Origin: Zobellia roscoffensis
GTDB taxonomy: Bacteria > Bacteroidota > Bacteroidia > Flavobacteriales > Flavobacteriaceae
Assembly (NCBI RefSeq): GCF_015330165.1
Contig: NZ_JADDXT010000002.1
Location: forward strand, 2,507,646 to 2,571,645
Direction of reading: 5' to 3'
DNA length: 64,000 nt
A program made the position numbers and the translations under genes. Under the pieces are notes generated by a model. The model worked only from the letters and a program-made list of their open reading frames with translations. It was not told where the DNA came from and ran no database searches. Position 1 is the first letter of the stretch. The number at the start of each line of letters is the position of its first letter. This document shows, piece after piece, positions 16,074-25,891 of the stretch.

Positions 16074-17533
16074 AATTATTAAAAGACATATTGTTTGGGG
16101 CAAGCCTGACTGATGTAATCGGTTCAACTAATGTGCTGGTCAATAACATCTGTTTTGACTCTAGAAAAGTTGAGATGGACGATGTCTTTGTGGCTATAAA
16201 AGGCACGTTGACGGATGGTCATTTGTATATTGCTAAAGCGATAGACCTTGGGGCAAAAGCGATTGTCTGCGAAACTTTACCGGAGCAAATCATTGATGGA
16301 GTGACGTATGTGGAAGTAAAAGATGGCAATACGGCTTTGGCTATGATGGCATCTAACTTTTATGGTAATCCTTCTAAAAATTTAAAACTAGTTGGTGTTA
16401 CGGGTACGAACGGTAAGACCACTATTTCTAGCCTGTTGTATCAACTACTTAAAAAGGCAGGGTATAAGGTAGGTCTTTTGTCAACTATCAAAATAATGGT
16501 AGATGAAGAAGTGTATGCCACAAGTCATACTACTCCAGATGCCTTGACCATAAACAAGCATCTGTATCTTATGAACGAGGCTGGGGTTGAGTTTTGCTTT
16601 ATGGAAGTCAGTTCGCACGGTATTCATCAAAAGAGAACCCAAGGTTTGGTCTTTGAAGGCGCTATTTTTACGAATCTTTCCCATGACCATTTAGATTACC
16701 ATAAAACGTTTGCGGAGTATAGAGATACCAAGAAAATACTCTTTGATCAATTGCCAAAAAATGCTTTTGCAATCTCCAATATTGATGATAAAAACGGAGC
16801 TATAATGCTTCAAAATACAAAAGCGAAAAAGTATACATACGCGCTTAGAACCTATGCCGATTATCGTGCCCAAGTGTTAGAAAGTCAATTTGATGGTACG
16901 CTTTTGAAAATAAACGACCATGAGTTGTGGTCAAGGTTAATAGGTCATTTCAATGCCTATAACATGCTTGCCATTTTTGCTACGGCAGATTTGTTGGGAA
17001 TGGAGACGTTGGAGACCTTACGATTGTTAAGTGAGCTGGAGAATGTAGACGGTCGCTTTCAATATTTTATATCGAGTAAAAAGATTACTGCCATAGTAGA
17101 TTATGCCCATACGCCGGATGCGCTAAAAAATGTTCTGGAAACAATCAGCACATTGAGAACTGGAAATGAAAACGTCATCACCGTTGTGGGGTGTGGTGGC
17201 GATAGAGACAGATCTAAGCGTCCGGTAATGGGTCATATTGCTTCAGAAATGAGCAACAAGGCAATTTTTACTTCGGATAACCCAAGAAGTGAATCGCCAT
17301 CGGCCATAATTACAGAGATGGAAGAAGGTGTGGAACCACAGAACGTAAAGAAAATCCTATCCATAGAAAATAGGGAACAGGCTATAAAAACAGCATGCCA
17401 ATTGGCCAATGCCGAAGATATTATACTCATTGCGGGTAAAGGTCATGAGACCTATCAAGAGACCAACGGAAAGCGTATCCATTTTGATGATTTTGAGATG
17501 GTTCAAGACGTTTTAAAGAGTTTGGGTAAATAA
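16070..17533 (+). CDS. murE: UDP-MurNAc-tripeptide ligase MurE
   Basis: Adds the third amino acid (meso-diaminopimelate expected) to UDP-MurNAc-L-Ala-D-Glu in the cytoplasm. The 487 residues contain the Mur ligase ATP loop GVTGTNGKTTISSLL (near 112), FMEVSSHGIHQKR, LSHDHLDYH and the C-terminal AGKGHETYQ. The motif SDNPRSESP near the end matches the DNPR motif that selects diaminopimelate. The start is GTG, inside the ftsI stop. Confidence 0.96.
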   Translation: MKLLKDILFGASLTDVIGSTNVLVNNICFDSRKVEMDDVFVAIKGTLTDGHLYIAKAIDLGAKAIVCETLPEQIIDGVTYVEVKDGNTALAMMASNFYGNPSKNLKLVGVTGTNGKTTISSLLYQLLKKAGYKVGLLSTIKIMVDEEVYATSHTTPDALTINKHLYLMNEAGVEFCFMEVSSHGIHQKRTQGLVFEGAIFTNLSHDHLDYHKTFAEYRDTKKILFDQLPKNAFAISNIDDKNGAIMLQNTKAKKYTYALRTYADYRAQVLESQFDGTLLKINDHELWSRLIGHFNAYNMLAIFATADLLGMETLETLRLLSELENVDGRFQYFISSKKITAIVDYAHTPDALKNVLETISTLRTGNENVITVVGCGGDRDRSKRPVMGHIASEMSNKAIFTSDNPRSESPSAIITEMEEGVEPQNVKKILSIENREQAIKTACQLANAEDIILIAGKGHETYQETNGKRIHFDDFEMVQDVLKSLGK

Positions 17534-17571
17534 CAACAAAGACCAACAAATAAAAGACTAGAAGCTAAAAG

Positions 17572-18792
17572 ATGCTATACTACCTATTCGAATATTTAGA
17601 AAAACAGTACCAGTTGCCAGGGGCGAGCTTATTTCAGTTCACCACCTTTAGAGCGGCAATGGCTATTCTTTTTTCGTTAATGATAGCTACAGTATATGGT
17701 AAGCGTATTATTCTTTTTCTTCAGAAGAAGCAAATTGGTGAGAGTGTTCGTGATCTTGGTTTAGAAGGGCAAAAGCAAAAAGCAGGTACGCCTACTATGG
17801 GTGGACTTATCATTATTATGGCTACGTTGATTCCGGTATTGTTACTGGCTAAGTTGGATAATATCTACATTATTTTGTTGATTGTTACCACGCTTTGGAT
17901 GGGTTTTATCGGTTTTACCGATGATTACATTAAAGTGTTTAAAAAAGATAAAGAAGGGCTAAAAGGTAGGTTCAAAGTTTTGGGTCAGGTGGTCTTAGGT
18001 CTTGGTGTTGGGGCTACTTTGTACTTCCATCCTGGGGTAACTATGAGAGAAGACTCCAGTAGTATCATTACTGAGCAACTGCAGGTTCAAGACGTTCAAG
18101 GTTTGGAAATTAAATCTGTAAAAACCACCGTTCCATTTTTTAAGAATAATGAGTTAGACTATAGTGATTTTATTGGCTGGGCTGGTGAAAGTGCCAGAGA
18201 CTACGCTTGGTTGATATTCATACCTATTGTAATTCTAATTGTAACTGCTGTTTCTAATGGTGCTAATCTTACTGATGGTATTGATGGTTTGGCGGCAGGT
18301 ACTTCTGCAATCATTGTGTTTACACTCGGTATTTTTGCATGGGTGTCTGGTAACGTTATTTTTTCAGATTATCTAGATATTATGTTCATACCGAATTCGG
18401 GTGAATTGGTAGTTTTTATAACGGCATTTGTGGGGGCACTGGTTGGTTTTCTTTGGTATAACGCTTTTCCTGCACAGGTTTTTATGGGAGATACCGGTAG
18501 TTTGACTATCGGCGGTATTATCGCGGTAATCGCCATTATAATTAGAAAAGAATTATTGATTCCTGTTTTGTGTGGAATCTTCTTTGCCGAGTCGTTGTCT
18601 GTAATGATACAAGTAGGTTATTTCAAGTATACGAAAAAGAAATTCGGAGAAGGTCGGCGTGTTTTTCTCATGTCACCAATCCATCACCATTACCAGGTAA
18701 AAGGCTATCACGAAAGTAAGATTGTAACTCGGTTTTGGATTGTTGCTATCCTTTTAGCTGTTATTACTATTGTTACCCTCAAAGTGAGATAA
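17572..18792 (+). CDS. mraY: Phospho-MurNAc-pentapeptide transferase MraY
   Basis: Transfers phospho-MurNAc-pentapeptide to undecaprenyl phosphate, making lipid I at the inner membrane. It is polytopic, with the catalytic blocks TPTMGG, FTDDYIKVFKKDKEGLKGRFK, NGANLTDGIDGLAAG and MSPIHHHYQ. At 406 residues it is longer than E. coli MraY (360). The extra length is mostly a loop near residues 155-205 (from REDSSSIITEQLQ to SARDYAW), predicted to lie outside the membrane. The gene follows murE by 38 bp. Confidence 0.96.
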   Translation: MLYYLFEYLEKQYQLPGASLFQFTTFRAAMAILFSLMIATVYGKRIILFLQKKQIGESVRDLGLEGQKQKAGTPTMGGLIIIMATLIPVLLLAKLDNIYIILLIVTTLWMGFIGFTDDYIKVFKKDKEGLKGRFKVLGQVVLGLGVGATLYFHPGVTMREDSSSIITEQLQVQDVQGLEIKSVKTTVPFFKNNELDYSDFIGWAGESARDYAWLIFIPIVILIVTAVSNGANLTDGIDGLAAGTSAIIVFTLGIFAWVSGNVIFSDYLDIMFIPNSGELVVFITAFVGALVGFLWYNAFPAQVFMGDTGSLTIGGIIAVIAIIIRKELLIPVLCGIFFAESLSVMIQVGYFKYTKKKFGEGRRVFLMSPIHHHYQVKGYHESKIVTRFWIVAILLAVITIVTLKVR

Positions 18793-18793
18793 G

Positions 18794-20128
18794 ATGAAGA
18801 GGTTGGTGATTTTAGGTGGAGGCGAAAGTGGAGTAGGTACAGCTATCTTGGGTAAAAAAGAGGGGTACGAAGTTTTTGTATCCGACAGAGGAAAAATAAA
18901 AGAGAAGTATAGAAACGTTCTTGAACATTTTGATATTGATTGGGAAGCTGAAAAGCACACCGAAGCAAAGATTCTGAATGCCGATTTGGTAATGAAGAGT
19001 CCGGGTATACCTGATACGGCTCCATTGGTAAAAGCATTGCGTGAAAAGGCAATTCCTGTTATTTCTGAAATCGAATTCGCTTCAAAATACACTGATGCCA
19101 CGATAATCGGAATTACAGGAAGTAATGGAAAAACCACTACCACAATGATTACAAATCATCTTTTAAAAGAAGGTGAGGCAAATGTAGGTATGGCGGGTAA
19201 TATTGGTGATAGTTACGCTAAGATGGTAGCGGAGAATGATTTTGATTTTTACGTATTAGAAATCAGCAGTTTTCAGTTAGACGGTATTGTAGATTTTAAA
19301 CCACATATCGCTATTCTAACGAATATTACGCCAGATCATTTAGATCGGTACGATTACAAATTTGAAAATTATGTCGCTTCAAAATTCCGCATTGCACAGA
19401 ACCAAACCGAAGATGACTTTTTTATATATGACGCAGATGATCCGGTGATTGTCGCGTGGCTTGAAAAGCACCCCATTAAATCAAAATTGCTCCCTTTTTC
19501 CATAGAGCGAGAACTGGAAGAAGGAGCTTATTTACAGAACAACAACATAATACTGAACTTGACTAACGAGACACTGAAAATGACAAAAGAGACATTAGCA
19601 CTAGAAGGAAAACACAATTTAAAAAACAGCATGGCAGCAATGACTGCGGCTAAATTAGTAGGCATTCGTAAAGCTTCAATACGTGATAGTATTGCTAATT
19701 TTCAAGGAGCGCCGCACAGACTAGAAAACGTACTAAAAATACATCATGTACAGTATATAAACGATTCTAAGGCAACTAACGTAAACTCCGTATTTTACGC
19801 GTTAGATAGTGTTAAGACACCTATTGTTTGGATTGTAGGTGGGCAAGATAAAGGCAACGATTATAAAGAATTGATGCCATTGGTACGTGAGAAAGTAAAG
19901 GCCATAGTTTGTTTAGGCTTGGACAACGAAAAAATAAAAGATGCTTTTGGCAATGTAGTGGATCTTATGGTGGAAACTTTCGCCATGGAAGAGGCTGTAA
20001 AAGTAGCTTACAAAATAGCGGAGCGTGGTGATACGGTTTTATTATCGCCTGCATGCGCAAGTTTCGATTTATTTCAAAACTATGAAGACCGTGGCGATCA
20101 GTTTAAAGCAGCAGTAAAAACATTATAA
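18794..20128 (+). CDS. murD: UDP-MurNAc-L-alanine:D-glutamate ligase MurD
   Basis: Adds D-Glu to UDP-MurNAc-L-Ala. The 444 residues carry an N-terminal nucleotide-binding GGGESGVGTA, the ATP loop GITGSNGKTTTTMI near residue 107, LEISSFQLDGI, LTNITPDHLDRYD, and the later NDSKATNVNS and SPACASFDLFQNYEDRG. These define MurD. It begins 1 nt after the mraY stop. Confidence 0.96.
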   Translation: MKRLVILGGGESGVGTAILGKKEGYEVFVSDRGKIKEKYRNVLEHFDIDWEAEKHTEAKILNADLVMKSPGIPDTAPLVKALREKAIPVISEIEFASKYTDATIIGITGSNGKTTTTMITNHLLKEGEANVGMAGNIGDSYAKMVAENDFDFYVLEISSFQLDGIVDFKPHIAILTNITPDHLDRYDYKFENYVASKFRIAQNQTEDDFFIYDADDPVIVAWLEKHPIKSKLLPFSIERELEEGAYLQNNNIILNLTNETLKMTKETLALEGKHNLKNSMAAMTAAKLVGIRKASIRDSIANFQGAPHRLENVLKIHHVQYINDSKATNVNSVFYALDSVKTPIVWIVGGQDKGNDYKELMPLVREKVKAIVCLGLDNEKIKDAFGNVVDLMVETFAMEEAVKVAYKIAERGDTVLLSPACASFDLFQNYEDRGDQFKAAVKTL

Positions 20129-20140
20129 GAAAGGTAGAAG

Positions 20141-21340
20141 GTGAACGGATTTTTTGAAAATATCAAAGGAGATAAAGCTATTTGGGCCATTGCGGCCCTC
20201 TTGGGCTTATTTTCGTTCTTGCCGGTATATAGTGCCAGTAGTAATCTGGTGTATGTAGTTGGTAACGGAACTACCTTTGGGTATTTGGTAAAACATGCGT
20301 TGCTATTGTCATTGGGTTTTGGGATTATTTTCGGTATTCACCGTATTCCCGCCCATTTCTTTAAAGGCTTGTCGCTTATAGCAATGCCAATAGTTTTGGT
20401 TTTGTTGGTGTTTACCTTGGCGCAGGGAACAACGATAGATGGTGCGAATGCCAGCAGATGGATCAGTGTCCCACTGGTGGGTATTTCGTTTCAGACATCG
20501 AACTTGGCTGCGGTGGTATTAATGATTTATGTGGCACGTTACTTAAGTAAGGTGCGCCATAAGGATATCACTTTTAAAGAAAGTGTTTTGCCATTATGGC
20601 TTCCGGTCTTTCTGACCGTAGCACTTATTTTGCCAGCTAACTTTTCAACGGCGGCTATTATATTTTCAATGGTGCTTTTGCTTTGTTTTTTAGGGGGATA
20701 TCCTTTAAAATATTTAATGGGAATTATAGGTGCGAGTATATTAAGTCTGGCCTTTTTTATATTAACAGCTAAGGCTATTCCGGGCTTGTTTCCTAACCGT
20801 GTAGATACATGGATTAGTAGAGTGGAGAATTTTTCCGATTCAGAAGATACAGAAGGTGATTATCAAATAGAACGTGCCAAGATAGCCATTGCAACAGGTG
20901 GTGTTATGGGTAAAGGAGCAGGAAAAAGTATTCAGAAAAACTTTTTGCCACAGAGTTCATCAGATTTTATTTATGCCATAATTGTTGAGGAATATGGTCT
21001 GGTAGGTGGTTTTGCATTAATGTTCTTTTATATGTTTCTGCTGTTTAGGATTGTAGTTGTAGCAAACGGCAGTGGTACAATTTTTGGGAAGTTGGTTGCC
21101 CTTGGTGTTGGACTTCCTATAGTGTTTCAAGCCTTGATAAATATGGCGGTGGCGGTAGAACTTTTTCCGGTAACGGGTCAAACCTTACCATTAATAAGTA
21201 GTGGTGGTACAAGTAGTTGGATGACCTGTTTGGCCATCGGTATTATTTTAAGTGTGAGTAATAAAAATACAAGTGCGGAAAAATCATCCGCAGATATAGA
21301 CGAAACAAACCCTTTAGAAGTACTGAGTGGGCAATTATAA
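20141..21340 (+). CDS. ftsW: Septal peptidoglycan polymerase FtsW
   Basis: A SEDS-family glycosyltransferase that polymerises lipid II at the septum with FtsI. The 399 residues give about ten membrane helices. Family blocks include DGANASRWISVPLVGISFQ, the QIERAKIAIATGGVMGKGAG loop, LPQSSSDFIYAIIVEEYG and LPLISSGGTS. Translation begins at GTG 20141. Its last 14 nt overlap the start of murG. Confidence 0.95.
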   Translation: MNGFFENIKGDKAIWAIAALLGLFSFLPVYSASSNLVYVVGNGTTFGYLVKHALLLSLGFGIIFGIHRIPAHFFKGLSLIAMPIVLVLLVFTLAQGTTIDGANASRWISVPLVGISFQTSNLAAVVLMIYVARYLSKVRHKDITFKESVLPLWLPVFLTVALILPANFSTAAIIFSMVLLLCFLGGYPLKYLMGIIGASILSLAFFILTAKAIPGLFPNRVDTWISRVENFSDSEDTEGDYQIERAKIAIATGGVMGKGAGKSIQKNFLPQSSSDFIYAIIVEEYGLVGGFALMFFYMFLLFRIVVVANGSGTIFGKLVALGVGLPIVFQALINMAVAVELFPVTGQTLPLISSGGTSSWMTCLAIGIILSVSNKNTSAEKSSADIDETNPLEVLSGQL

Positions 21341-22430
21341 ATTCATATTATCTGGAGGTGGAACAGGTGGGCATATTTACCCAGCTGTGGCTATTGCGAA
21401 CGAACTGAAAAGAAGGCATCCTGATGCTCATTTTTTGTTTGTTGGTGCTCAAGATAGAATGGAGATGGAAAAAGTGCCTCAGGCAGGTTATGAGATTCAG
21501 GGGTTGTGGATTAGTGGTTTACAGCGGAAACTGACCCTTAAAAATCTAATGTTTCCTTTTAAAGTGATAAGTAGTTTGATTAAAGCTGGTAAAATAGTAA
21601 GAAAGTTCAAGCCTGATGCCGTAATAGGTACAGGGGGCTTTGCTAGTGGGCCTATGTTACGGGTTGCTTCGGGTAAAGGGGTGCCTTGTGTACTGCAAGA
21701 ACAGAATTCGTATGCTGGTATTACGAACAAATTACTGAAAGATAGAGTGGCAAAAATTTGTGTTGCTTATGATGAAATGGAACGGTTTTTTCCAAAGGAT
21801 AAAATTGTAAAAACGGGTAATCCTGTTCGCGGTGATTTAGTGGAAATGTTCGCTGATAAAAATGAAGCTTTAGATTTCTTCGGATTGAAAGCCGGAGTGC
21901 CTACACTTCTGATTTTAGGTGGAAGCCTTGGTGCAAGAAGAATAAACCAACTCATTGCGAGTAATCTTGAGCTTTTTGAAAAATTGGGAGTTCAGTTGAT
22001 ATGGCAATGTGGAAAACTGTATATAGATGAGTATAAAAAATACACTTCGGATACAGTAAAAGTACTTGATTTTATGAATAGGATGGATTATGCCTATGCG
22101 GCTTCTGATATGATTATATCACGTGCAGGCGCAGGTTCGGTTTCTGAATTATGCATTGTGGGGAAGCCAGTAATATTTGTGCCTTCGCCTAATGTGGCAG
22201 AAGACCATCAAACAAAAAACGCACGAGCACTAGCGAATGAGAATGCTGCTATACTGTTGAAAGAAAGTGAGCTTGATGAAAAGTTTGAAAATGTTTTTTC
22301 AGAACTTTTTTCAGACCAGACTCAACAAAAGAGTCTAGCTGAGAATATTAAGAAATTGGCTTTGCCAAACGCTACAAAAGACATTGTAGACGAAATAGAA
22401 AAATTAATTGGGAATGCCACCAGTAATTAA
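21327..22430 (+). CDS. murG: UDP-GlcNAc transferase MurG
   Basis: Adds GlcNAc to lipid I to make lipid II on the cytoplasmic face of the membrane. The 367 residues show the N-terminal glycine-rich LSGGGTGGHIYPAVAIA, GTGGFASGPMLR, LQEQNSYAGITNK, GGSLGARRIN and the C-terminal SRAGAGSVSELC with EDHQTKNA. The start codon is GTG within the end of ftsW. Confidence 0.96.
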   Translation: MGNYKFILSGGGTGGHIYPAVAIANELKRRHPDAHFLFVGAQDRMEMEKVPQAGYEIQGLWISGLQRKLTLKNLMFPFKVISSLIKAGKIVRKFKPDAVIGTGGFASGPMLRVASGKGVPCVLQEQNSYAGITNKLLKDRVAKICVAYDEMERFFPKDKIVKTGNPVRGDLVEMFADKNEALDFFGLKAGVPTLLILGGSLGARRINQLIASNLELFEKLGVQLIWQCGKLYIDEYKKYTSDTVKVLDFMNRMDYAYAASDMIISRAGAGSVSELCIVGKPVIFVPSPNVAEDHQTKNARALANENAAILLKESELDEKFENVFSELFSDQTQQKSLAENIKKLALPNATKDIVDEIEKLIGNATSN

Positions 22431-22450
22431 AGGCATGAGACTTGGTATAA

Positions 22451-23803
22451 ATGGACTTAAAACGCATACATAACGTATATTTTATTGGCATCGGAGGCAT
22501 TGGTATGTCTGCTTTGGCGCGTTATTTTATGTTTGTTGGTAAGCATGTTGCCGGTTACGATAAAACTCAAACACCACTTACGGAAGAACTATCTGGTTTG
22601 GGAATTGATATTCATTATGAAGATGATATTAATGTGGTTGTTGATGAGTTTAAGAATAAAGAAAATACACTTGTAGTTTATACGCCAGCAGTTTCGGTAG
22701 AGCACCAAGAATATCAATATTTCTTAGCGAACGGGTTTGAAATTAAGAAGCGCTCAGAGGTTTTAGGGTTGATTACCAAAGGTAGTTTCTGTTTGGCCGT
22801 TGCGGGTACGCACGGTAAAACTACCACGACCAGTATTTTGGCACATCTTTTAAAAGAAACAGCGGTTAGCTTTACCGGATTTTTAGGCGGAATTTCAGAA
22901 GATTTTAATAGCAATTTTGTTTTTGAAGGCACTGATTATTCGGTTGTAGAAGCAGATGAGTTTGATCGGTCTTTCTTAAGATTGTTCCCAAATGTGGCTT
23001 GTATTACCTCTATGGATGCCGATCACCTTGATATTTATGGTAACCCAGAAGAGTTGCAGAAGTCGTTTGTTGAGTTTGCAGAGAAGCTAGGACCAAAAGG
23101 AACGCTATTTGTTCGTAAAGGATTGCCTTTAGAAGGAATTACATACGGTATAGATGATGATGCAGATTACTGTATTACAAATCTTAAAATAGAAAACGGG
23201 AGTTACATTTTTGATTTGGTCATGCCAGATGCTACGCTGGTAGATGTAAAATTCAATAAGCCAGGAAGGCACAACTTATTGAATGGTCTTGTGGCCTTTG
23301 CCATGGCATTACATACCGGTGTTTCTGCGGAGAAATTGGCAAATGCGTTGGCCACCTTTAAAGGCGTGCAGAGACGATTTTCATATAAAATAAAGACGGA
23401 AGATTTTGTTTTTATAGATGATTATGCGCATCACCCTACGGAAATAAATGCGGTTTATGACGCAGTAACCGAAATGCATCCGAATAAAAAGACATTAGCG
23501 GTTTTTCAGCCTCATCTATTTTCGAGAACGCGAGATTTTGTAGATGAATTTGCGAAAAGTCTTTCAAGATTCGACAGTGTACTGTTGTTGGATATTTATC
23601 CGGCAAGAGAAAAGCCTATTGAAGGGGTAACTTCGGAATGGTTGTTGGATAAAATGAATGATACCTTGGTAAAAACAATTCAGAAATCCAAATTAATAAA
23701 CGAGATAAAAGAACAGAACCCACAAGTGCTTATCACTATGGGGGCAGGAGATATAGGTTTAGAAGTAGCTAAGATTACAAAAGAATTGCAAGATGCGTAT
23801 TAA
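22451..23803 (+). CDS. murC: UDP-MurNAc:L-alanine ligase MurC
   Basis: Adds L-Ala to UDP-MurNAc, the first peptide step. The 450 residues have an N-terminal FIGIGGIGMSALAR, the ATP loop VAGTHGKTTTTS near 118, VVEADEFDRSFL, SMDADHLDIYG, DDYAHHPTEI and VFQPHLFSRT. These blocks are typical of MurC rather than Mpl. Its final 11 nt overlap ftsQ. Confidence 0.96.
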   Translation: MDLKRIHNVYFIGIGGIGMSALARYFMFVGKHVAGYDKTQTPLTEELSGLGIDIHYEDDINVVVDEFKNKENTLVVYTPAVSVEHQEYQYFLANGFEIKKRSEVLGLITKGSFCLAVAGTHGKTTTTSILAHLLKETAVSFTGFLGGISEDFNSNFVFEGTDYSVVEADEFDRSFLRLFPNVACITSMDADHLDIYGNPEELQKSFVEFAEKLGPKGTLFVRKGLPLEGITYGIDDDADYCITNLKIENGSYIFDLVMPDATLVDVKFNKPGRHNLLNGLVAFAMALHTGVSAEKLANALATFKGVQRRFSYKIKTEDFVFIDDYAHHPTEINAVYDAVTEMHPNKKTLAVFQPHLFSRTRDFVDEFAKSLSRFDSVLLLDIYPAREKPIEGVTSEWLLDKMNDTLVKTIQKSKLINEIKEQNPQVLITMGAGDIGLEVAKITKELQDAY

Positions 23804-24512
23804 TTATAACTACATAAAGCTATTAGCTCTAATCGTTGTAATAACGGGGCTTTATGCATTTTCTAATCAAAGAAGTGAGCGGAGAAACGTAAAGGGAATT
23901 ATCATAGAATTTGTAGAAAATCAAAATTTATTCATTACAGAAGGCACGGTTAATAAATTGTTAATACAAAAATTCGGTAGCCTTGAAAACATGCCTAAAG
24001 AAAAATTAGCTTTGAATAACATGGAGAAGGTCATTGAGGCCAACAAAATGGTAAAAAGTGCCCAAGTTTTTCTTACTGTAAACGGTAAATTAGCGTCGAA
24101 AGTTATTCAGCGCACTCCAATCGGACGTATAGAAGGGGATTCAAAATTTTATCTTGATGAGGACGGAGAACGTATGCCTTTGTCAAATAGCTATTCAGCA
24201 CGTGTACCTATGATTACCGGCAGAATAACAGACGAGGGTTTAGCAGATGTCTATAAGATTTTGAATTATATCAATACAGACGAGTTTCTAAAGAAAAACA
24301 TCATTGGGTTACATATCGAAAATGAAGAGAAGTACCAACTTCGTTTTCGAACCGAAGAGTTCGTTGTCAATTTGGGAGATGTAGAACAATTGAAAGAAAA
24401 GTTTAGCAATTTCAAGGCGTTTTACGTCAAGGCAAATAAAGACAAAACTCTGCAACACTATGATGTTGTTAGTTTAGAATTTGACAATCAAGTAGTGTGC
24501 ACCAAAATTTAA
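23793..24512 (+). CDS. ftsQ: Divisome protein FtsQ
   Basis: A bitopic division protein linking early and late divisome parts. It has a short basic N-tail, one transmembrane helix (about IKLLALIVVITGLYAF, residues 8-23) and a periplasmic region with a POTRA-like segment (NLFITEGTVNKLL onwards) and QRTPIGRIEGDSKFYLDEDG. The 239-residue length and position between murC and ftsA fit FtsQ/DivIB; sequence conservation in this family is low. It overlaps murC by 11 nt and precedes ftsA by 3 nt. Confidence 0.9.
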   Translation: MRINYNYIKLLALIVVITGLYAFSNQRSERRNVKGIIIEFVENQNLFITEGTVNKLLIQKFGSLENMPKEKLALNNMEKVIEANKMVKSAQVFLTVNGKLASKVIQRTPIGRIEGDSKFYLDEDGERMPLSNSYSARVPMITGRITDEGLADVYKILNYINTDEFLKKNIIGLHIENEEKYQLRFRTEEFVVNLGDVEQLKEKFSNFKAFYVKANKDKTLQHYDVVSLEFDNQVVCTKI

Positions 24513-24515
24513 GTT

Positions 24516-25856
24516 ATGGAAGTAGGTAATTATTCGGTAGGATTGGACATTGGAACAACCAAAATCGTAGCCATAATCGGTAAGAAAAACGAGTATGGTA
24601 AGATTGAGGTTTTAGGTATTGGTAAATCTAAAAGTTTAGGGGTGCACCGTGGTGTTGTAAATAACATTACGCAAACCATACAGTCCATACAACAAGCGGT
24701 AGAAGAAGCTGAACTTAATTCAGGTTTGAAAATCGGTTCTGTCGTTGTGGGTATTGCTGGGCAGCACATAAGAAGTCTGCACCATAGCGATTATATCACC
24801 AGAGCGGATTCTGAAGAAGTTATCAATGATGACGATTTGGATAAGCTGTGTAATCAAGTGTACAAATTGGTGATGCTGCCAGGTGAAGAAATCATTCACG
24901 TGCTTCCACAAGAGTATAAAGTGGACGGTCAGGCTGAAATTAAAGAGCCTATCGGTATGTACGGTGGGCGTTTGGAAGCTAATTTTCATGTGGTTGTGGG
25001 GCAAGTTTCCTCAATCAAAAATGTAGGCAGGTGCATTAAAAGCGCCGGTCTAGATTTAGGTAATATAACATTAGAGCCTTTGGCTTCTTCTGATGCTGTT
25101 TTAAGCAAAGAAGAAAAAGAGGCCGGTGTGGCATTGATAGATATAGGGGGTGGTACGACAGATTTAGCCATTTTTAAAGATGGTATTATTCGTCATACAG
25201 CTGTAATTCCTTTTGGAGGCGGTGTTATAACCGAAGATATCAAAGAGGGGTGTTCCATTATCGAAAAGCAAGCAGAACTTTTAAAGGTAAGGTTCGGTTC
25301 CGCTTGGCCGGGAGAGAATAAGGATAATGAAATAGTTTCAATACCAGGTTTGCGTGGTAGAGAGCCAAAAGAGATTACCCTTAAAAACCTATCAAAAATA
25401 ATTCATGCACGTGTTGTTGAAATTGTAGAGCAGGTCTATACCGAAATCAAGAATTATGGGCATGACGAACAAAAAAAGAAACTGATTGCGGGAATTGTGC
25501 TTACAGGTGGTGGAAGCCAGTTGAAGCATTTAAAGCAATTGGTAGAGTACATTACGGGCATGGATACACGTATCGGTTACCCTAATGAACATTTGGCAGG
25601 TGATTCAGATGCTGAAATCGCCAGTCCATTATATGCCACCGCAGTTGGTCTGTTGATGAATGCAGTGGCGAATGAAAAAAAAGGTAAAGTCGTTGAAGTA
25701 GAAGAAGCACCTGTGGACGAGGGAGAACTTGTCATGGCAGGGCACGAAGAAGAAGAACATCAACAACAAGCCGCGGCAAAAGTTCAAAAAGAACGCAAAA
25801 CGGTGTTTGACAAATGGTCTGAAAAGTTGAAAGACTTTTTGGATAATGCCGAGTAA
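24516..25856 (+). CDS. ftsA: Cell division protein FtsA
   Basis: An actin-fold ATPase that tethers FtsZ filaments to the membrane. The 446 residues have phosphate-1 (VGLDIGTTKIVAIIG), phosphate-2 (ALIDIGGGTTDLAIF) and the adenosine motif (GIVLTGGGSQLKHL). A charged, Gln-rich tail (EEEEHQQQAAAK) leads to a C-terminal helix (TVFDKWSEKLKDFLDNAE) suited to membrane attachment. It sits 35 bp before ftsZ. Confidence 0.96.
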   Translation: MEVGNYSVGLDIGTTKIVAIIGKKNEYGKIEVLGIGKSKSLGVHRGVVNNITQTIQSIQQAVEEAELNSGLKIGSVVVGIAGQHIRSLHHSDYITRADSEEVINDDDLDKLCNQVYKLVMLPGEEIIHVLPQEYKVDGQAEIKEPIGMYGGRLEANFHVVVGQVSSIKNVGRCIKSAGLDLGNITLEPLASSDAVLSKEEKEAGVALIDIGGGTTDLAIFKDGIIRHTAVIPFGGGVITEDIKEGCSIIEKQAELLKVRFGSAWPGENKDNEIVSIPGLRGREPKEITLKNLSKIIHARVVEIVEQVYTEIKNYGHDEQKKKLIAGIVLTGGGSQLKHLKQLVEYITGMDTRIGYPNEHLAGDSDAEIASPLYATAVGLLMNAVANEKKGKVVEVEEAPVDEGELVMAGHEEEEHQQQAAAKVQKERKTVFDKWSEKLKDFLDNAE

Positions 25857-25891
25857 AGTATGACACACATTAACCAGTAATAAAATACACT

